Below are positions 33,413 to 41,865 of a stretch of 64,000 nucleotides of DNA, in pieces (position 1 is the stretch's first letter; each line of letters starts with the position of its first letter). Source of the DNA: 14-2 sp963628035 (GTDB lineage Bacteria; Bacillota; Clostridia; Lachnospirales; Lachnospiraceae); NCBI GenBank assembly GCA_963628035.1, contig CAVGED010000041.1:1-64000 (forward strand), in the 5' to 3' direction. A program made the position numbers and the translations under genes. The notes beneath the pieces are model-generated. The model made no database searches. It was given only the letters and a program-made list of their open reading frames with translations, and was not told the origin of the DNA.

Positions 33413-35203
33413 TTACTCTTTATAAATCGCGCCAAAACGACATTTTTCCATACAAGCGCCGCACTTTACGCATTTTGCGGGATCGATGGTGTGAGCCTCT
33501 CTCACGGTTCCGGTGATCGCGCTGGCCGGGCAGTTTCTTGCACAGAGTGTACAGCCTTTACATTTCTCAGGATCGATCTTAAAGGTAAGCAGGCTCTTGC
33601 AGACGCCGGCAGGACATTTCTTGTCAACCACGTGGGCGATATACTCATCCCTAAAGTACCGAAGTGTTGACAGTACCGGGTTGGGTGCCGTCTGTCCAAG
33701 ACCGCACAGAGCATTCTCCTTGATGTAATAAGCCAGCTCTTCCAGCTTGTCGATATCCTCTAAGGTTCCCTGTCCCTTGGTGATCTTGTCCAGAATCTCA
33801 TACATACGCTTGGTACCGATACGGCAGGGCGTACATTTTCCGCAGGACTCGTCAACTGTGAACTCCAGGAAGAACTTGGCGATATCAACCATACAGTTGT
33901 CTTCGTCCATTACGATAAGTCCGCCGGAACCCATCATGGAACCGATGGCGATCAGGTTGTCGTAGTCGATGGGGACATCCATATGATCCGCCGGAATACA
34001 TCCGCCGGAGGGGCCGCCGGTCTGGGCTGCCTTAAACTTCTTACCGTTGGGAATGCCGCCGCCGATCTCCTCGATAACGGTACGCAGTGTGGTTCCCATG
34101 GGGATCTCCACCAGACCGGTATTGTGGATCTTACCGCCCAGGGCGAAGACCTTGGTTCCCTTGGACTTCTCGGTTCCCATAGAAGCAAACCATTCAGCAC
34201 CGTTTAAGATGATCTGGGGGATATTGGCATATGTCTCTACGTTATTCAAAATAGTGGGCTTCTGGAACAGTCCCTTCACCGCCGGGAAAGGAGGTCTCGG
34301 ACGGGGCTCACCACGATTTCCCTCGATGGAGGTCATCAGAGCCGTCTCCTCACCGCAGACAAATGCGCCTGCGCCCAGACGAAGGTCGATGTCAAAGTCA
34401 AAGCCGCTGCCGAAGATGTCCTTACCCAGCAGTCCATACTCTCTGGCCTGCTTGATGGCGATCTGAAGACGCTCAACAGCGATCGGATACTCCGCACGAA
34501 CATATATGTAACCCTGGCTTGCGCCGATGGCATAACCGGCGATAGTCATAGCCTCCAGAACTACGTGGGGATCACCCTCCAGTACAGAACGATCCATGAA
34601 TGCACCGGGGTCGCCCTCGTCCGCGTTACAGCAGACATATTTCTGTACGTTTCCGCGATTGCCGGAAGCAAAGCGCCACTTCAGACCTGTTGGGAAGCCT
34701 GCGCCGCCACGGCCGCGAAGTCCGCTGTCTAAGATTGTCTGGATGACCTCGTCCGGTGTCATCTCAGTCAGTACCTTACCAAGAGCCTCATAGCCTCTGG
34801 TACCGATATATTCTTCAATATTCTCCGGATTGATCACACCGCAGTTCCGCAATGCGATACGATGCTGCTTCCGGTAGAAGTCTGTGTCTGCCAGGGACTT
34901 GATTCCCTCCGGCGTAACTGTCTCATCGTATACAAGCCGTGAGACAACTCTTCCCTTTAAAAGATGCTCTTCTACGATCTCCGGAACATCCTCCAGCTTT
35001 ACCATAGAGTAAAATACTGCCTCCGGATATACGATCATGATCGGACCTAAGGCACAGAGACCGTGGCAGCCGGTTTTCACTACCGCAACCTCTTTTTCCA
35101 GACCCTGTTTCTTAATTTCTTCCTCTAATCTTGCTGCGATCTGCTGACTGCCGGAAGAGGTACAGCCAGTACCGCCGCAGACTAATACATGAGAACGATA
35201 CAT
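33413..35203 (-). CDS. hydB: HydB, NuoF-like NADH-binding subunit of the hydrogenase
   Basis: A 596-residue diaphorase subunit. An N-terminal thioredoxin-like [2Fe-2S] domain has C-GGTG-C and CHGLC. The NuoF core contains the FMN/NADH site (GRGGAGFPTGLKW, VCNADEGDPGAFMDR) and the 4Fe-4S motif CGKCTPCRIGT. The C-terminus adds two ferredoxin-type clusters (CKGCTLCARNC, CVKCGACMEKC). This domain set is the one found in trimeric NAD-dependent [FeFe] hydrogenases. It precedes hydA by 15 bases. The start follows AAAGGAGG. Confidence 0.95.
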   Translation of the reverse strand: MYRSHVLVCGGTGCTSSGSQQIAARLEEEIKKQGLEKEVAVVKTGCHGLCALGPIMIVYPEAVFYSMVKLEDVPEIVEEHLLKGRVVSRLVYDETVTPEGIKSLADTDFYRKQHRIALRNCGVINPENIEEYIGTRGYEALGKVLTEMTPDEVIQTILDSGLRGRGGAGFPTGLKWRFASGNRGNVQKYVCCNADEGDPGAFMDRSVLEGDPHVVLEAMTIAGYAIGASQGYIYVRAEYPIAVERLQIAIKQAREYGLLGKDIFGSGFDFDIDLRLGAGAFVCGEETALMTSIEGNRGEPRPRPPFPAVKGLFQKPTILNNVETYANIPQIILNGAEWFASMGTEKSKGTKVFALGGKIHNTGLVEIPMGTTLRTVIEEIGGGIPNGKKFKAAQTGGPSGGCIPADHMDVPIDYDNLIAIGSMMGSGGLIVMDEDNCMVDIAKFFLEFTVDESCGKCTPCRIGTKRMYEILDKITKGQGTLEDIDKLEELAYYIKENALCGLGQTAPNPVLSTLRYFRDEYIAHVVDKKCPAGVCKSLLTFKIDPEKCKGCTLCARNCPASAITGTVREAHTIDPAKCVKCGACMEKCRFGAIYKE

Positions 35204-35218
35204 CGCTCATTTCCTCCT

Positions 35219-35590
35219 TTACAGATTTTCCGAATTCAGAGTGTACTTTGCTACAATCTGTCCCCGAACCAGATGCTGTTCCAGCACTTCAAGCGCCTTT
35301 TCCGGCGTCATTTTCACATATGTAACCTTGTCCTTGCCGGGTTCAATAACCTCAACGATAGGTTCATATTGGCATAATCCGATACAGCCTGTCTGGGTGA
35401 CGACCACATGATCCATGCCGCGCTTCTGTACCTCGTCTGACAAAGCGGTGAGTACCGGACGTGCACCGCTTGCGATTCCGCAGGTTGCCATACCGACTAC
35501 CACGCGTACTTCGTCATTGCTCTCCGAGCGGAATCCGACCTGATTCTGCATCCGCTCCCGGATTGCCTTCAATTCTTCTAATGATTTCAT
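35219..35590 (-). CDS. (2Fe-2S) ferredoxin-like subunit of the hydrogenase operon
   Basis: A 123-residue thioredoxin-fold protein like the N-terminus of HydB. The second pair of ligands is normal (GCIGLC), but the first pair is reduced: ATCGIASGA has a Gly where the second Cys would be, so only three ligand cysteines are visible. It may bind a cluster with a different ligand or serve a structural role. It lies between the ATPase gene and hydB, a place where related anaerobes keep an accessory hyd gene. ATG follows GGAGGTAAAAC. Confidence 0.85.
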   Translation of the reverse strand: MKSLEELKAIRERMQNQVGFRSESNDEVRVVVGMATCGIASGARPVLTALSDEVQKRGMDHVVVTQTGCIGLCQYEPIVEVIEPGKDKVTYVKMTPEKALEVLEQHLVRGQIVAKYTLNSENL

Positions 35591-35603
35591 GTTTTACCTC
35601 CAT

Positions 35604-36161
35604 TCAATAATAGTTTCCCTGATCCACTTCTTTTTTATTTTCATCAAGGAATTCCCTGATAAATGATGAGATTTCAATGCTATTAATAGGAATATCCCCA
35701 ATCATTTCCCGTATTGTGCGCGTATCCAGCACGAATTGTCGTGCATCCACTTGGTATTGATAGTAAAAATCCAGCTTTTCATTCATGATCACCAGGGAAT
35801 AAATGGTGGCATTGATATCTCCTATAGGGATACAGTCGATATGATCCATATGATACTCAGCCAGGATCCTGGTTCCTATTCCCTTTGTTGACGAGATTGA
35901 AAAAGACCCATTGGTACATTCTGCCGATTGCTTTAGAAACGGAATCCCAAGTCCCACCTTTCGTGTGGTTCTTGAGGTGAAAAACGGATTCTGACAAGCG
36001 GCAAGCTGCTCCCCGCTCATGCCGCATCCATTATCATTTACCTCAACTTTTATTCTTTTGGCGTCAGTATGTACGGCAATTTTCACTTCAATGAAGTTTG
36101 CACCTGCTTTTATGGAATTTTGTATGATATCTAATATGTGCAGTGAAATTTCCGGAAACAT
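35604..36161 (-). CDS. GHKL ATPase (histidine kinase-like) in the hydrogenase operon
   Basis: A 185-residue protein with a GHKL ATP-binding fold: N box HILDIIQNSIKAGA (about 8-21), G1 DNGCGM and G2 GLGIPFLKQ. No dimerisation/phosphoacceptor His domain and no receiver are present, so it is not a classical sensor kinase. The C-terminal 70 residues are unassigned. Tight spacing to hydC (3 bases) and the 2Fe-2S gene indicates co-translation. A signalling or assembly role is inference. Confidence 0.85.
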   Translation of the reverse strand: MFPEISLHILDIIQNSIKAGANFIEVKIAVHTDAKRIKVEVNDNGCGMSGEQLAACQNPFFTSRTTRKVGLGIPFLKQSAECTNGSFSISSTKGIGTRILAEYHMDHIDCIPIGDINATIYSLVIMNEKLDFYYQYQVDARQFVLDTRTIREMIGDIPINSIEISSFIREFLDENKKEVDQGNYY

Positions 36162-36164
36162 GTC

Positions 36165-36656
36165 TTAACGATACTTCTCCAGTATGCCGTCAATGTCATC
36201 TACCGTCAGTCTGCCGTAAACTTCATCATTAACCATCATAACCGGTGCCAGTCCGCATGCACCCACGCACCGGCAGGCATCCAATGAGAACCTTCCGTCA
36301 GGCGTGCACTCCCCGCCTGAAATCCCAAGCTTCTCCATCAGCTTGTTGTAAATATCCCCGGAGCCCTTGACATAGCAGGCGGTTCCGAGACAGACAGAAA
36401 TCCTATACTCACCCTTGGGGTTCAGGTTGAATTGGGAGTAAAAGGTTGCCACACCGTAGACCTTCTCCAAGGGGATCCCCAACTGGTCAGCGATGATAGT
36501 CTGTACTTCAATGGGAAGATATCCGTAGATATCCTGCGCTTTCTGCATGATCGGCATCAGAGAGCCCTTTTCATTTCTCAGGTTCTCAATGATCTCAAGC
36601 AGCTGCGTCTCCTGTTCTTTTGTTCCCTGAAAGGGAACGCTTTGTTTTCTTTCCAA
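36165..36656 (-). CDS. hydC: HydC, NuoE-like [2Fe-2S] subunit of the hydrogenase
   Basis: A 163-residue thioredoxin-like ferredoxin subunit with all four ligands: CLGTAC and CRCVGAC (first and last Cys of the latter). The helical N-terminal region (about 20-75) ends in VYGVATFYSQF, as in NuoE. Start choice: TTG 36656 sits seven bases after GGAGG, whereas ATG 36680 overlaps that site, so TTG is preferred. It is the first gene of the operon, with a consensus promoter upstream. Confidence 0.93.
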   Translation of the reverse strand: MERKQSVPFQGTKEQETQLLEIIENLRNEKGSLMPIMQKAQDIYGYLPIEVQTIIADQLGIPLEKVYGVATFYSQFNLNPKGEYRISVCLGTACYVKGSGDIYNKLMEKLGISGGECTPDGRFSLDACRCVGACGLAPVMMVNDEVYGRLTVDDIDGILEKYR

Positions 36657-36742
36657 GATTATCCCTCCTATATATGGCATGTTGTTTCAAAGAACCTGCA
36701 AAATCACACCTTCCGGCATCTTTGAATCATGCTACGAATTTC

Positions 36743-36771
36743 ATTCTATCATTTTTTTTATCAATAAACAA
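36743..36771 (-). promoter_or_regulatory. promoter of the hydrogenase operon
   Basis: On the - strand TTGTTT (36766-36771), 17 bases, TAGAAT (36743-36748). It lies 87 bases upstream of the hydC TTG, in the divergent region. Confidence 0.6.
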
Positions 36772-36859
36772 GTGTGAATCCACAGAATATTCCTGCATTT
36801 CCAGCCGGATACTATTTATAACGCAGGTGCATTGTATTTATTCAAATGCAATTAAATAT

Positions 36860-36877
36860 ATGTTACAATTTTAACAA
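36860..36877. promoter_or_regulatory. Rex-like operator between divergent hydrogenase operons
   Basis: ATGTTACAATTTTAACAA matches the clostridial Rex site pattern TTGTTAA-N4-TTAACAA at all but two of the 14 specified positions. Rex is an NADH/NAD sensor that represses fermentation and hydrogenase genes in Clostridia. The site ends 10 bases before the -35 of the + strand promoter, and lies 88 bases from the -35 of the hyd promoter. Confidence 0.5.
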
Positions 36878-36887
36878 TTTGTTTTTG

Positions 36888-36916
36888 TTGAAAATAGACA
36901 AAAAGAATGATATAAT
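36888..36916 (+). promoter_or_regulatory. promoter of the sensing module
   Basis: TTGAAA (36888-36893), 17 bases, TATAAT (36911-36916): close to consensus. It drives the five-gene + strand module. Confidence 0.7.
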
Positions 36917-36975
36917 GTTTTACGAATTTACTGTAAAAACGAATTATGAACACAAAAAATTTGGGAGGTATGACT

Positions 36976-37326
36976 TTGAATCTGGATGAAATCTGCAAAC
37001 TGTTGAATGCAACTCTGCTGACAACCAATCACGACCTGACACGTGTGGTTCATTCCGCCTTCAGTGCTGATATGATGAGCGATGTGCTGGCTTTCGCAAA
37101 GAATGACTCTATCCTGATTACTGGGCTATGCAATCCGCAGGTCATGCGTACAGCCGAGATGATGGATCTGGCCGGTGTGATCTTCGTCAGGAAAAAGGAA
37201 CCGGATGCCAACATGCTTCGGCTGGCGGAGGAGATTGGATTATGTGTGATGACGACCGATCTTTCCATGTTTTCTACTTGTGGAAGATTATATGGCGCCG
37301 GGCTGGTTGGAGGTGTCGAATATTGA
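36976..37326 (+). CDS. DRTGG domain protein (first of two)
   Basis: A 116-residue DRTGG domain, a fold also found attached to CBS domains and phosphotransacetylases and thought to bind a small ligand. The typical pattern is ITGLCNPQVMRTAEMMDLAGVIFV, then KEPDANMLRLAEEIGLCVMTT and a closing MFSTCGRLY. Start choice: TTG 36976 is seven bases after GGGAGG, whereas ATG 36970 is too close and ATG 36946 lies before the ribosome site. Its stop overlaps the next gene's start by three bases. Confidence 0.85.
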   Translation: MNLDEICKLLNATLLTTNHDLTRVVHSAFSADMMSDVLAFAKNDSILITGLCNPQVMRTAEMMDLAGVIFVRKKEPDANMLRLAEEIGLCVMTTDLSMFSTCGRLYGAGLVGGVEY

Positions 37327-37745
37327 GTGGAAAGCTACGTTTTGAATATCATGTGCCCGGAGACGACTTTACAAGAGCCGGAGAAGCAAGCAGCGATATC
37401 AAGAATAAATTAAAGCAGATGGGCGTTGATCCGACAGCGGTGCGCAAGGCTGCCATTGCCATGTATGAGGGCGAGATCAATATGGTGATCCATGCGCATG
37501 GCGGAAATATTATTATTGATATCCTGCCGGACAGAATCGTGATGGATCTAATTGATCATGGACCGGGCATTGAAGATATCGAGAAGGCCATGCAGGCGGG
37601 ATATTCGACTGCTCCTGACCAGATTCGTTCCCTGGGCTTTGGCGCCGGGATGGGGCTTCCCAACATGAAGAAATATTCCGACGAAATGGATATTTTTTCC
37701 AGGCCTGGGGAGGGAACCATCGTACATATGGTGGTTAATTTTTAA
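37323..37745 (+). CDS. RsbW-like serine kinase / anti-sigma-type GHKL ATPase
   Basis: A 140-residue GHKL ATPase of the anti-sigma-factor kinase type: N box AMYEGEINMVIHA (about 47-59), G1 DHGPGI and G2 GFGAGMGLPNMKK. The TTG start at 37323 lies inside the end of the DRTGG gene (ATTGA overlap) after GGAGGTGTCG. A longer open frame begins at 37128 but is out of context. No STAS anti-anti-sigma partner or sigma factor is adjacent, so its target is unknown. It probably relays the state of the HydS-like protein. Confidence 0.86.
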   Translation: MSGKLRFEYHVPGDDFTRAGEASSDIKNKLKQMGVDPTAVRKAAIAMYEGEINMVIHAHGGNIIIDILPDRIVMDLIDHGPGIEDIEKAMQAGYSTAPDQIRSLGFGAGMGLPNMKKYSDEMDIFSRPGEGTIVHMVVNF

Positions 37746-37762
37746 AAAAGAGGGGGCATTTT

Positions 37763-39079
37763 ATGAATAATAAGTTTTTTCATTCTGTCTACTTAAATGA
37801 AGACCTTTGCCGTGGCTGCATCAACTGCATCAAGCGCTGCCCAACCAAAGCCATTCGCGTACAGAACGGGAAAGCATTCATCATCAAAGAATTCTGCATC
37901 GACTGCGGGGAGTGCATCCGTCACTGCCCGCATCATGCCAAGCAGGCACGCCGGGATCATATCAATATTCTGGAGAATTATGAATATACGGTAGCGTTGC
38001 CTGCGCCATCTCTCTACAGCCAGTTCAACAATCTCTCCGATGTGAATATCGTATTGACTGCACTGCTGGCTGTCGGTTTTGACGACGTATTCGAGGTGAG
38101 TGCTGCCGCAGAACTTGTCAGCGAGGAGTCCCGACGTTATGTCAATGCTCATCCGAAGCAATGGCCTTATATCAGCACTGCCTGTCCTACCGTGGAGCGG
38201 CTGATCCGCGTCCGTTTTCCGAACTTGATTGACCACCTGCTCCCTCTCCTGCCGCCGGCGGAGGTAGCGGCCAAGCTTGCGAGACGTCGTGCCATGGATA
38301 AGACCGGTTTGCCCGCCAAGAAGATCGGCGTTATCTTCCTGTCTCCATGTCCTTCCAAAGTAGCCTTTGTCAAATCACCTTTGGGAATTGCAGAGAGCAG
38401 GATCGACGGAGTGATGGCCATCAAGGATGTCTATAAGCTTCTGCTCCCTCATATGAAGGAGGCGGAGCGGGCGGCAAGGAATCTGTCTATCTCCGGCAAG
38501 ATAGGTGTCGGCTGGGGAAATGCAGGCGGTGAGGCAGCCGGAATGATCACAGAGGAATATCTGGCGGCAGACGGCATAGAAAATGTTATCCGCGTGCTGG
38601 AGGATATGGAGGATGAGAAGTTCAGCTCTGAGCTGCAATTCATTGAACTTAATGCGTGCAGCGGCGGCTGTGTCGGCGGCGTACTGAATGTAGAGAATCC
38701 TTATCTGGCCAAGTCCAAGTTAAAGCATTTGAAGAAGTACATGCCGGTCTCTGTGCAGCATCAGTCAGATTACCCTGTATTCTGTCAGAATGATCTGTAT
38801 TTTTCCGAGGAGATTACCTATGAGCCGGTCTATCGTCTGGGCAAGAGTCTCATCGAGAGTATGGCAAATCTTTCCACCGTGGAGGAACTCATGCGGGAAT
38901 TTCCCGGCCTGGACTGCGGCTCCTGCGGAGCTCCCACCTGCCGCGCACTGGCGGAGGACATCGTTCGTGGCCATGCCAGAGAAGAAGATTGTATCTATCT
39001 GCTGCGCAGCTATTATGATACCTTAAAGAAAAGTCAACTGATAAAGGAGAAAGAGAATGACAATAAAGAATCTCATTGA
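37763..39079 (+). CDS. HydS-like putative sensory [FeFe] hydrogenase protein
   Basis: A 438-residue iron-sulfur protein. N-terminus: two 4Fe-4S motifs (CRGCINCIKRC, CIDCGECIRHC). Middle: H-cluster-type domain keeping four ligand cysteines, C141 (STACP), C196 (SPCPSK), C299 and C303 (CSGGC), but with Ala in place of the proton-relay Cys of L1. C-terminus: an FeS domain, C385-x2-C388-x4-C393-x16-C410. The PAS domain seen in some sensory hydrogenases is absent. Loss of the relay Cys points to sensing, not turnover. ATG follows AGAGGGGG. Confidence 0.85.
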   Translation: MNNKFFHSVYLNEDLCRGCINCIKRCPTKAIRVQNGKAFIIKEFCIDCGECIRHCPHHAKQARRDHINILENYEYTVALPAPSLYSQFNNLSDVNIVLTALLAVGFDDVFEVSAAAELVSEESRRYVNAHPKQWPYISTACPTVERLIRVRFPNLIDHLLPLLPPAEVAAKLARRRAMDKTGLPAKKIGVIFLSPCPSKVAFVKSPLGIAESRIDGVMAIKDVYKLLLPHMKEAERAARNLSISGKIGVGWGNAGGEAAGMITEEYLAADGIENVIRVLEDMEDEKFSSELQFIELNACSGGCVGGVLNVENPYLAKSKLKHLKKYMPVSVQHQSDYPVFCQNDLYFSEEITYEPVYRLGKSLIESMANLSTVEELMREFPGLDCGSCGAPTCRALAEDIVRGHAREEDCIYLLRSYYDTLKKSQLIKEKENDNKESH

Positions 39080-39395
39080 CAAGAATCTGTTCACTCTGGT
39101 AAACGAGGGAACAGACACCGACCGCTTGATATCAAAGCCATACTGCTGTGATCTCTTAAGCGTCGCCATGAGCAGCGCACCTGCCGATGGCATCTGGTTT
39201 ACCGTGATGGCCAATATGAACACCATTGCGGTTGCTACGCTGACGGAGACGGCCTGCATCGTACTGGCTTTAGGAACAATGCCGGACGAGGCTACCCTTG
39301 CCCGTGCCAAGAATGAAGGCCTCACGATTTTTTGTACGGAACTGCCAATCTTTGATGCTGCGGTTCTATACTACGAGATGCAGAAGGAATCCTGA
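39057..39395 (+). CDS. DRTGG domain protein (second of two)
   Basis: A 112-residue DRTGG-type domain; typical segments are SKPYCCDLLSVAMSSAP, TETACIVLALGTMPDEATL and ALAKNEG-like RAKNEGLTIFCTELP. It is a diverged relative of the first DRTGG gene. The ATG lies inside the end of the HydS-like gene (23-base overlap) after AAAGGAGAAAG, so translation is coupled. A ligand is not known. Confidence 0.85.
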   Translation: MTIKNLIDKNLFTLVNEGTDTDRLISKPYCCDLLSVAMSSAPADGIWFTVMANMNTIAVATLTETACIVLALGTMPDEATLARAKNEGLTIFCTELPIFDAAVLYYEMQKES

Positions 39396-39422
39396 CAAAT
39401 TCCATACAAGGAGGATAACATC

Positions 39423-40121
39423 ATGCCAGACAAGCCTTCTTTCCTAAGCTATGACCTGCATATTCACTCCTGTCTCTCACCATGTGCCGATGATGATATG
39501 ACACCTGGCAATATTCTCGGCATGGCTGCACTGATCGGCCTTGATATCATTGCGCTGACCGATCACAACAGTTGCAAGAACTGTCCGGCTATTGTCCGGC
39601 TGGCAGAGGATTTTCCCTTGCAGGTAATCCCCGGTATGGAGCTTACCACCGCTGAGGAAGTGCATGTACTTTGTTATTTTTGTAATCTGGAAGATGCCAT
39701 ATCCTTTGACACCTATGTGGAACAGCATCTTCTTCCAATCCCCAATCAGACAGAGCTGTTCGGAAACCAGCTGCTCTGTGACGAACAGGATAACATTTGC
39801 GGAACATATGAAAATCTGCTGATCACAGCCACGGATATTTCTTTCTTTCAATTAGGAGAAGTTCTGACTGCGTACAATGGATTTATGGTTCCGGCGCACA
39901 TGGACAAGAAGTCCAACAGTCTCTTAAGTCAATTGGGCTTTGTGCCGGAGAATTGCGGATTTACATGTTTTGAAGTACATAATATGGATGAAGCTGCAAG
40001 GCTGCGCAGCAAATATCCGATTCTGAAGGAATGTGAGGTACTGTGCAGCTCGGATGCCCATCGGCTGGATGCCTTGCATGAAAAAACATATTTTCTGAAG
40101 AATGGGATATTCCCTGTATGA
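39423..40121 (+). CDS. PHP domain metal-dependent phosphoesterase
   Basis: A 232-residue PHP (polymerase and histidinol phosphatase) domain. Metal-binding motifs are DLHIHS (HxH, residues 11-16), LTDHNS near 48-53, PGMELTT with the Glu, and SSDAHRLD near the C-terminus. Possible substrates include nucleotides or phosphopeptides; in this module dephosphorylation of a signalling product is an inference. ATG follows AAGGAGG. The gene's last codons form half of a terminator-like hairpin. Confidence 0.9.
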   Translation: MPDKPSFLSYDLHIHSCLSPCADDDMTPGNILGMAALIGLDIIALTDHNSCKNCPAIVRLAEDFPLQVIPGMELTTAEEVHVLCYFCNLEDAISFDTYVEQHLLPIPNQTELFGNQLLCDEQDNICGTYENLLITATDISFFQLGEVLTAYNGFMVPAHMDKKSNSLLSQLGFVPENCGFTCFEVHNMDEAARLRSKYPILKECEVLCSSDAHRLDALHEKTYFLKNGIFPV

Positions 40122-40140
40122 CAGTGTGTATCCCATTCTT
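40098..40140. terminator. bidirectional terminator-like hairpin
   Basis: AAGAATGGGATA (40098-40109) and TATCCCATTCTT (40129-40140) form a perfect 12-bp stem. The left arm is within the PHP coding end. T-rich but interrupted sequence follows on both strands. Confidence 0.5.
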
Positions 40141-40164
40141 CCTGCATTTCTTTCCCTGAGAGCA

Positions 40165-41418
40165 TTATGGCCGAACCTGGCCATTCCCATAGATGATATA
40201 TTTATAGCTTGTCAGGGCCAGAAGTCCCATAGGTCCTCTGGCATGCAGCTTTTGTGTACTGATGCCGATCTCCGCACCGAAGCCGAATTCGAAGCCGTCG
40301 GTGAAACGGGTGGATGCATTCACATAGACCGCCGCCGCATCGATCTCGTTTAAGAACTTCTGGGCGTTGGTATAGTTTTCCGTAATAATGGCCTCCGAAT
40401 GGCCGGTATTATACTGATTGATATGGGCGATGGCCTCGTCGATGGAGGCGACTGTCTTTACGGAGATGATATAATCCAGGTACTCTTTTCCCCAGTCTTC
40501 ATCCGTTGCAGCAGTTAATCCCTCTGCTGCGCTTCTGCTCCTCTCATCTCCGCGGATCTCCACATCCTTCTCCTTAAGCCTTGCAGCGATCATTGGCATC
40601 ACCTTGTCCACCACTTTCTCATGGATCACCAGAGATTCGCAGGCATTGCACACACCGATCCGCTGGGTCTTGGCGTTGAAGATGATGTTCACTGCCATAG
40701 TAAGATCGGCTGACTCATCTACATAGATATGACAGTTGCCGGTTCCTGTCTCGATCACAGGAACGGTGGCATTCTCCACCACGGAGCGGATGAGTCCTGC
40801 ACCGCCTCTTGGAATCAGCACATCCAGATAACGGTTCAGCTTCATAAAGGCTCTGGCGGTATCCCGGCTGGTATCCTCGATGAGCTGCAATGCATTCTCG
40901 TCCACGTCGTTTGCAGCAAGGGCTCTGCGCAGCACATCCACGATGGCGATGTTGGAGTGGATGGCATCACTTCCGCCCTTTAAGATCACGGCATTTCCGG
41001 TTTTAAAGCACAACCCGAAGGCGTCCGCTGTTACATTTGGCCGCGCTTCGTAAATAATACCGATCACGCCCAGCGGAACACGCTTCTGACCGATCATCAA
41101 TCCGTTGGGGCGCAGCTTCATGTTGCTCACCTCACCAATAGGGTCATCCAGGGTCACGATCTGGCGCAGTCCCTCTGCCATCTGGGCAATCCGTGCTTCA
41201 TTCAGCATGAGACGGTCCACAAGCCCCTGGGGCATATGGTTCTCTCGCGCCGTTTCAAGATCCTTCTGATTGGCGGCAATCAGTTCTTCTGCTTCTGCCA
41301 CCAGCAGTTCTGCAGCTGTAGTCAATACCCGATTCTTCTTGTCCGTATCTAAAATGCGAAGCGTATTTTCCGCCTCTTTGGCTCCGGCGCCAATCTGTTC
41401 CAATGATAATAAAGCCAT
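40165..41418 (-). CDS. proA: glutamate-5-semialdehyde dehydrogenase (gamma-glutamyl phosphate reductase)
   Basis: A 417-residue NADPH-dependent enzyme, second step of proline synthesis from glutamate. Catalytic Cys lies in GVCNACESLVIHEK (near residue 260), and the cofactor region includes FKTGNAVILKGGSDAIHSN. The start follows AGGAGG. It is convergent with the PHP gene. proB is the first gene of the same run, with three short genes between. Confidence 0.96.
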   Translation of the reverse strand: MALLSLEQIGAGAKEAENTLRILDTDKKNRVLTTAAELLVAEAEELIAANQKDLETARENHMPQGLVDRLMLNEARIAQMAEGLRQIVTLDDPIGEVSNMKLRPNGLMIGQKRVPLGVIGIIYEARPNVTADAFGLCFKTGNAVILKGGSDAIHSNIAIVDVLRRALAANDVDENALQLIEDTSRDTARAFMKLNRYLDVLIPRGGAGLIRSVVENATVPVIETGTGNCHIYVDESADLTMAVNIIFNAKTQRIGVCNACESLVIHEKVVDKVMPMIAARLKEKDVEIRGDERSRSAAEGLTAATDEDWGKEYLDYIISVKTVASIDEAIAHINQYNTGHSEAIITENYTNAQKFLNEIDAAAVYVNASTRFTDGFEFGFGAEIGISTQKLHARGPMGLLALTSYKYIIYGNGQVRP

Positions 41419-41477
41419 TATTTTTCCTCCTATCGTTCATCCGTGCAAAAGCGGATCGTTCTATTTTATTTATTTCG

Positions 41478-41858
41478 TTATCGCTCCAACAGCGCGCCAA
41501 CCATGCCTTCATAACCATACAGCTTCGCTGCCGTAAGGATTCCCTCATCGATCTCTTCCCGGGAATATCCGGCCGCGTCCAGCTTCTCTTCGGTAAAGGT
41601 GTTCAGATAATCATAGAACAGGAGCGACATCTTGAAGGCTTCCCGGTCGCTTCCATCCAGGAAATCTGACAGCAGGTTCTCCGCCTCGTTGATCTTGCCT
41701 TCTTTCGCCAGAAGCTTCAGTCTGCGGTATGTTTTCTCCAGATCGGTATCTTCGAATTCTATCTCATCCTCTTTTTCCTCGTCAATATTGAATAACAGCT
41801 TCAACAACGTCCGCACTGCCTCGTGGATGATACGCATGATATAATCTTCTTTTACCAT
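41478..41858 (-). CDS. DUF6483 family protein
   Basis: A 126-residue acidic protein. The N-terminus VKEDYIMRIIHEAVRTLLKLLFN is characteristic of this clostridial family; the rest is helical with a TPR-like pattern (LKLLAKEGKINEAENLLSDFL). Function unknown. ATG 41858 is chosen over 41879, which lies in the upstream gene; a weak GGTGA site precedes it. Confidence 0.8.
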   Translation of the reverse strand: MVKEDYIMRIIHEAVRTLLKLLFNIDEEKEDEIEFEDTDLEKTYRRLKLLAKEGKINEAENLLSDFLDGSDREAFKMSLLFYDYLNTFTEEKLDAAGYSREEIDEGILTAAKLYGYEGMVGALLER

Positions 41859-41865
41859 ATTTTTT

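Noticed and set aside
37128..37322. Upstream extension of the RsbW-like gene
   Set aside because: It overlaps the DRTGG coding region in another frame; TTG 37323 after GGAGG is a better start.
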